Program-made: the position numbers and the translations under genes
The notes under the pieces: model-generated
Database searches by the model: none
Seen by the model: only the letters and a program-made list of their open reading frames with translations
Told to the model about the DNA's origin: nothing
Source of the DNA: Plastoroseomonas sp036499545
GTDB taxonomy: Bacteria; Pseudomonadota; Alphaproteobacteria; Acetobacterales; Acetobacteraceae
Assembly (NCBI GenBank): GCA_036499545.1
Contig: DASYDR010000239.1
Location: 1-41,735, forward strand
Reading direction: 5' to 3'
DNA length: 41,735 bases
In this document: positions 39,012-41,735 of the stretch, piece by piece
Layout: every line of letters starts with the position of its first letter
Numbering within the stretch: position 1 is the first letter of the stretch

Positions 39012-40000
39012 CGGCTGCTGAGCCCGCCATAGAGGCCGCCCGCGACCGCGCCGATCGCCGTGCCCCAGGGGCCGAACATCGACCCCGCCGACGCGCCGGA
39101 TGCCGCGCCGCCGAGCGCGCCCATGGCCGGGCTGGTGCCGCCCGCCTGCGGCATGGTGGTGACCGTGGTGCCGCCATAGGGCGTGCCGCCCAGCGCCGCC
39201 AGCCGCGTCTGCAGCTGCTGCATCGGATAATTCCAGGCATCCAGGAACTGCTGGTAGTTCTGGTCCAGATTGGCTTGGCCGAGCTGCTGCTGTTCCTGCC
39301 CGATGCCGGAGAGCATCGCGAGGTCGCCGTAATTCGCCTGCTGCGCATTCTGCCCGAGCTGCCCGGCCATCCCGAGCGCCTGCAGGTTCAGCCCCGCGCC
39401 CTGCAGCCCGGCCGACTGGTTCGCCATGCCCGCCTGCAGCCCGCGCGCCAGGTCCTGCTGCGCCATCTGCTGCGCATTGGTGAAGGCGCCGCTGCGGATC
39501 TGGGAGGAAAGCTCGCCCGCCTTCTGCGCCGCCGTCGCATCCAGCACCCCGGCCTGCAGCGCCTGCCGGCTGCCGCCGAAGGCGCGCGCCGAGATCGCCT
39601 GGTCCGCCAGGCCGTTCTGCGCCGCCTGGCGCTGCTGGTCGAGCGCGTTCAGCGCACCGGTTTCCACGCTGCCGAGATAGGGGTTCATATAGCCGGACAG
39701 GTCGGTGCCCGGCAGCGTGCCCGCCGCCACCTGCTGCGGCTGGTAACCCGCGAGGCCGGCGGCGCCGCCGGCCAGGCCCTGCAGGAAATTCCCGGTCTGC
39801 CCCTGCATGCCGCGCACGCCCTGTTGCGCCGCCAGCTGGTCCGGCGTGAAGCCGGCGATGCGCGGCCCGTCATATTGCTGCAGCGGCCGGTCGGCGATCC
39901 CGCGCGACAGGTCCAGCGTGTCCTGCGCATAGGCGTCGAGCCATGGCGGCAATCGCTGCTCCGTGGTCTGTTCCGTGCTCTTGGGTGCGGATCCGCCCAT
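39008..40000 (-). CDS. Phage structural protein, Gln/Ala/Gly-rich (possible DNA-ejection protein)
   Basis: 330 residues. The central part is helical and extremely rich in Gln, Ala and Gly (for example QGLAGGAAGLAGYQPQQ and QQMAQQDLARGLQAG), with the segment LSGYMNPYLGSVETGALNAL and SARAFGGSRQA that recur in uncharacterised virion proteins of podovirus-like phages. The C-terminus (about 295-330) is a Gly/Ala-rich hydrophobic repeat, GAASGASAGSMFGPWGTAIGAVAGGLYGG, of the type that inserts into membranes. Such layout fits a protein ejected with DNA, but no specific function is proven. It ends 2 bp from the next gene in the set. Confidence 0.65.
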   Translation of the reverse strand: MGGSAPKSTEQTTEQRLPPWLDAYAQDTLDLSRGIADRPLQQYDGPRIAGFTPDQLAAQQGVRGMQGQTGNFLQGLAGGAAGLAGYQPQQVAAGTLPGTDLSGYMNPYLGSVETGALNALDQQRQAAQNGLADQAISARAFGGSRQALQAGVLDATAAQKAGELSSQIRSGAFTNAQQMAQQDLARGLQAGMANQSAGLQGAGLNLQALGMAGQLGQNAQQANYGDLAMLSGIGQEQQQLGQANLDQNYQQFLDAWNYPMQQLQTRLAALGGTPYGGTTVTTMPQAGGTSPAMGALGGAASGASAGSMFGPWGTAIGAVAGGLYGGLSSR

Positions 40001-40001
40001 G

Positions 40002-40361
40002 TCAAAGCTCCTTCACGAAAAGCATGGCCTGCGGCCGGTAGCCGTGCCGCAGCGCGAGGCGCGTCCAGCCCTTGCGGCCGAGCGCCTCGGCGCGCACCGC
40101 GCCGCGATCGCGGCCCCAGGCCTCGATGCCGGGCAGCAGGGCGCAGGCCTCCTCGACGCGGCCCGCCGCCAGCCAGTGGCGCAGCGCGAGGCCGCGCGGA
40201 TACCGCAGCATCTGCGTCACTGCGACCGTGTCGCCCTGTTGCCAAAACTGCGCGCGCCGATCGCGCACCGCCTGCAGCACGTCGGCCAGCGCCGTCATGC
40301 CGCCATCCTGAGCGACGGCGCGTTCGAGCTTCGCCAGCAGGTGGGCTTCGCCTTCGGTCAT
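40002..40361 (-). CDS. Small phage protein, uncharacterised
   Basis: 119 residues, ATG overlapping the stop of the 68-residue gene (ATGA). It reads TEGEAHLLAKLERAVAQDGG, LRHWLAAGRVEEACALLPGIEAW and RKGWTRLALRHGYRPQAMLFVKEL; the last part resembles the end of a GNAT-like fold (GRKGW ... GYRP), but no acetyl-CoA motif is evident. Similar short proteins are found between tail and ejection genes of Acetobacteraceae prophages, as far as I recall. Function unknown. Confidence 0.6.
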   Translation of the reverse strand: MTEGEAHLLAKLERAVAQDGGMTALADVLQAVRDRRAQFWQQGDTVAVTQMLRYPRGLALRHWLAAGRVEEACALLPGIEAWGRDRGAVRAEALGRKGWTRLALRHGYRPQAMLFVKEL

Positions 40362-40564
40362 CCCTGGATCTTCTCCGTGCCGAGCATGCCGGTGCTATCG
40401 ACGGTGACGCGCCAGACGCTGCGATCGGGCGCCTGCAGCAGGATCGCCGGCGCCGCTTCCCGCGCCGACAGCGCGGCGAGGAAGCCGCGGCGCAGCGCAT
40501 CGAAGGCCTGGCGCAGCGGCACAGCATGCGGGCCGGGGCCGGGATCCGGCAGGTCGATCCTCAT
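40358..40564 (-). CDS. Very small phage protein, uncharacterised
   Basis: 68 residues, with 4-bp overlaps on both sides (ATGA at 40358-40361 and at 40561-40564). It contains LRQAFDALRRGFLAALSAREAAPAILLQAPDRSVWRVTVDSTGMLGTEKI: a helix followed by a small beta hairpin. The tight coupling to neighbours on both sides makes it a real gene despite its size. No family assigned. Confidence 0.6.
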   Translation of the reverse strand: MRIDLPDPGPGPHAVPLRQAFDALRRGFLAALSAREAAPAILLQAPDRSVWRVTVDSTGMLGTEKIQG

Positions 40565-41735
40565 CGGCCGCTGCCCGGTCGCGCATCGAGCCTGAGCTCG
40601 CCCAGGCTCCAGTCATCATCCTGCGCGGCTTCCACGCGCAGCCGGATGTCGCGCCCGGCGAAGCGGCAATCGGTCCAGCCATCCTCGCGCGGGGTGAAGG
40701 GGCCTTCCGCATGCTCGGCACCGTCGCCACTCTCCTTCGCATAGGCGGTCATGCGCGTCGCGGCGAAGCCGTGCCCGCTGTCGAACTGCGCCTGCGTCAC
40801 CTCGACGCGGCGGTCGCCGCCGCCGAGCGCGATATTGCCGGTCTCCACCCAGACCTGGCCGGCGCGGGTCATGCCGGCCGCGGTCCAGCCCTTCTCGTGC
40901 TCGTAGATATGGCCATCGGATCCGGCCATCACCGGATAGGGCGCGACGCCGGCGCCGAGCATGGCGCTGCGCGGCAGCGCGCCGACCGACCACCAGCTCT
41001 CCTGCCAATTCCAGATGACGTAGCGGTCGCATTCGACGGCACCGATTGACGGGTAGAACAGCCACACTTCGGGGAACAGGCCGTTCACCGCGGCGTGCAC
41101 GCGCGGCAGGCCGGCGAAGGCATCGACGCCGGCGAAGATGAAATTGGCGACCTCGCTCGGCAGCGGCCGCACCGCGCCGCCATCGAAGACCCAGAAGGTC
41201 TGCCGCCCCATCCAGATCACGGCGCTGCCGCTGCTGGCGAAGCTGTAGGGGCCATACAGGCTGCAGGCTTCGCCGACGCGTTCGAAGGCATAGACGAAGG
41301 GCTGGCCGATATAGCGGCAGAGCCAGACATCGGCATCGGTGAAGACCAGGATGCCACCGCGCACGCGCACCGCACTGACGATGAAGCCGGAGATGCCGAG
41401 ATCGAAGAAGCCCGCGGTGTTGGTGCTGCTGGCGAAGTCCCAGTCGTTGATGTCCTCGCGCGAGCACCAGGCGACGCGATAGGGCACGCCGGCGGCGCCG
41501 AACAGCATCACATGCCGCTCCTCGGTCACCAGCATGGCGATGTTGTTCGCCGGCGCGCCGGCGATCGGCACCGCGGTGGGCGGCAGCGGCAGCAGCGTCG
41601 TGTCCCAGAGCAGCAGGCGCCCGTCGCTGCCGCAGAGCGCCAGCAGGCTGGCGCCGAAATTATCCAGGCTCCAGATCACCGGCCGTCCGAACAGCCGCCC
41701 ATCGGCCAGCGGCCGCGGCGTGCCATAGGCATCGA
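40561..41735 (-). CDS. Phage tail/packaged-DNA stabilisation-like protein, 5' end outside the window
   Basis: At least 391 codons are present; the frame remains open to the right edge, reading DAYGTPRPLADGRLFGRPVIWSLDNFG before the GTG at 41679, so that GTG is internal and the true start is further right. The protein is a repeated beta-propeller-like chain with GSDGRLLLWDT, VTEERHVMLFGA, REDINDWDFASSTNTAGFFDLG, IVSAVRVRGGILVFTDADVWL, DGGAVRPLPSEV and VIWNWQESWWSVG. This series occurs in uncharacterised podovirus-type tail proteins, similar in layout to gp10-like DNA stabilisation or tail-hub proteins. Transcription runs from right to left into the four smaller genes. Confidence 0.7.
   Translation of the reverse strand, partial: DAYGTPRPLADGRLFGRPVIWSLDNFGASLLALCGSDGRLLLWDTTLLPLPPTAVPIAGAPANNIAMLVTEERHVMLFGAAGVPYRVAWCSREDINDWDFASSTNTAGFFDLGISGFIVSAVRVRGGILVFTDADVWLCRYIGQPFVYAFERVGEACSLYGPYSFASSGSAVIWMGRQTFWVFDGGAVRPLPSEVANFIFAGVDAFAGLPRVHAAVNGLFPEVWLFYPSIGAVECDRYVIWNWQESWWSVGALPRSAMLGAGVAPYPVMAGSDGHIYEHEKGWTAAGMTRAGQVWVETGNIALGGGDRRVEVTQAQFDSGHGFAATRMTAYAKESGDGAEHAEGPFTPREDGWTDCRFAGRDIRLRVEAAQDDDWSLGELRLDARPGSGR

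Overview
The window is a dense, GC-rich (about 70% G+C) chromosomal segment from an alphaproteobacterium. The gene set suggests the Acetobacteraceae (Roseomonas or Rhodopila-like): a Bug/TctC solute-binding protein, a sorbosone-dehydrogenase-like protein, a GMC oxidoreductase, and a phage module of a type I associate with that family. The assignment is an inference from gene content; there is no rRNA or other marker here. No tRNA, rRNA, CRISPR array or intact insertion sequence was seen.

Left end (1-1409, minus strand): an arsenic operon, arsR-arsI-arsC-acr3, each gene coupled to the next by an ATGA overlap, with a promoter/operator before arsR. Region 1587-5247 (plus): three uncharacterised genes, again coupled by 4-bp overlaps. 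They encode a membrane coiled-coil protein, a bitopic proline-rich protein and a secreted ClpP-fold serine protease. Region 5770-9207: a 1145-residue modular surface protein with cadherin/VCBS-like repeats and a DUF4114-like C-terminus. It is followed by a hairpin and a decayed, internally deleted copy of the protease gene's 3' part. Region 9736-12082: two paralogous small lipoproteins flanking a VOC protein and a DUF5675-like protein.

Middle (12136-23174): ordinary accessory metabolism. This includes a TehA-type channel, a YcaC-type isochorismatase-fold hydrolase divergent from a LysR regulator, a pirin/esterase/GMC-oxidoreductase run, an EamA exporter divergent from an AraC regulator, a sorbosone-dehydrogenase-like propeller protein, and small YciI and AhpD-like proteins.

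The most interesting locus is 23299-29802 (possibly to 30143). It is a compact plus-strand operon encoding a reduced GrpE-like protein, an 830-residue Hsp70 with an extra domain before its substrate-binding domain, an AAA+ ATPase, a single-pass membrane protein, and a J-domain-like protein that lacks HPD and ends in two predicted beta domains. A BamE-like lipoprotein is coupled to the end. A near-consensus promoter with a perfect inverted repeat at the predicted transcription start precedes it. I read this as a dedicated, possibly membrane-linked Hsp70/AAA+ machine that I cannot match to a described system.

Right part: a NIPSNAP protein, an HdrC/HdrB-like iron-sulfur pair, a Bug solute-binding protein, an M20 amidohydrolase, a feoA-feoB ferrous iron operon with a Cys-rich accessory protein and a small membrane protein, a Fic-domain AMP transferase with its own inhibitory motif, and from 38523 to the right edge a minus-strand set of phage structural genes that continues outside the window.
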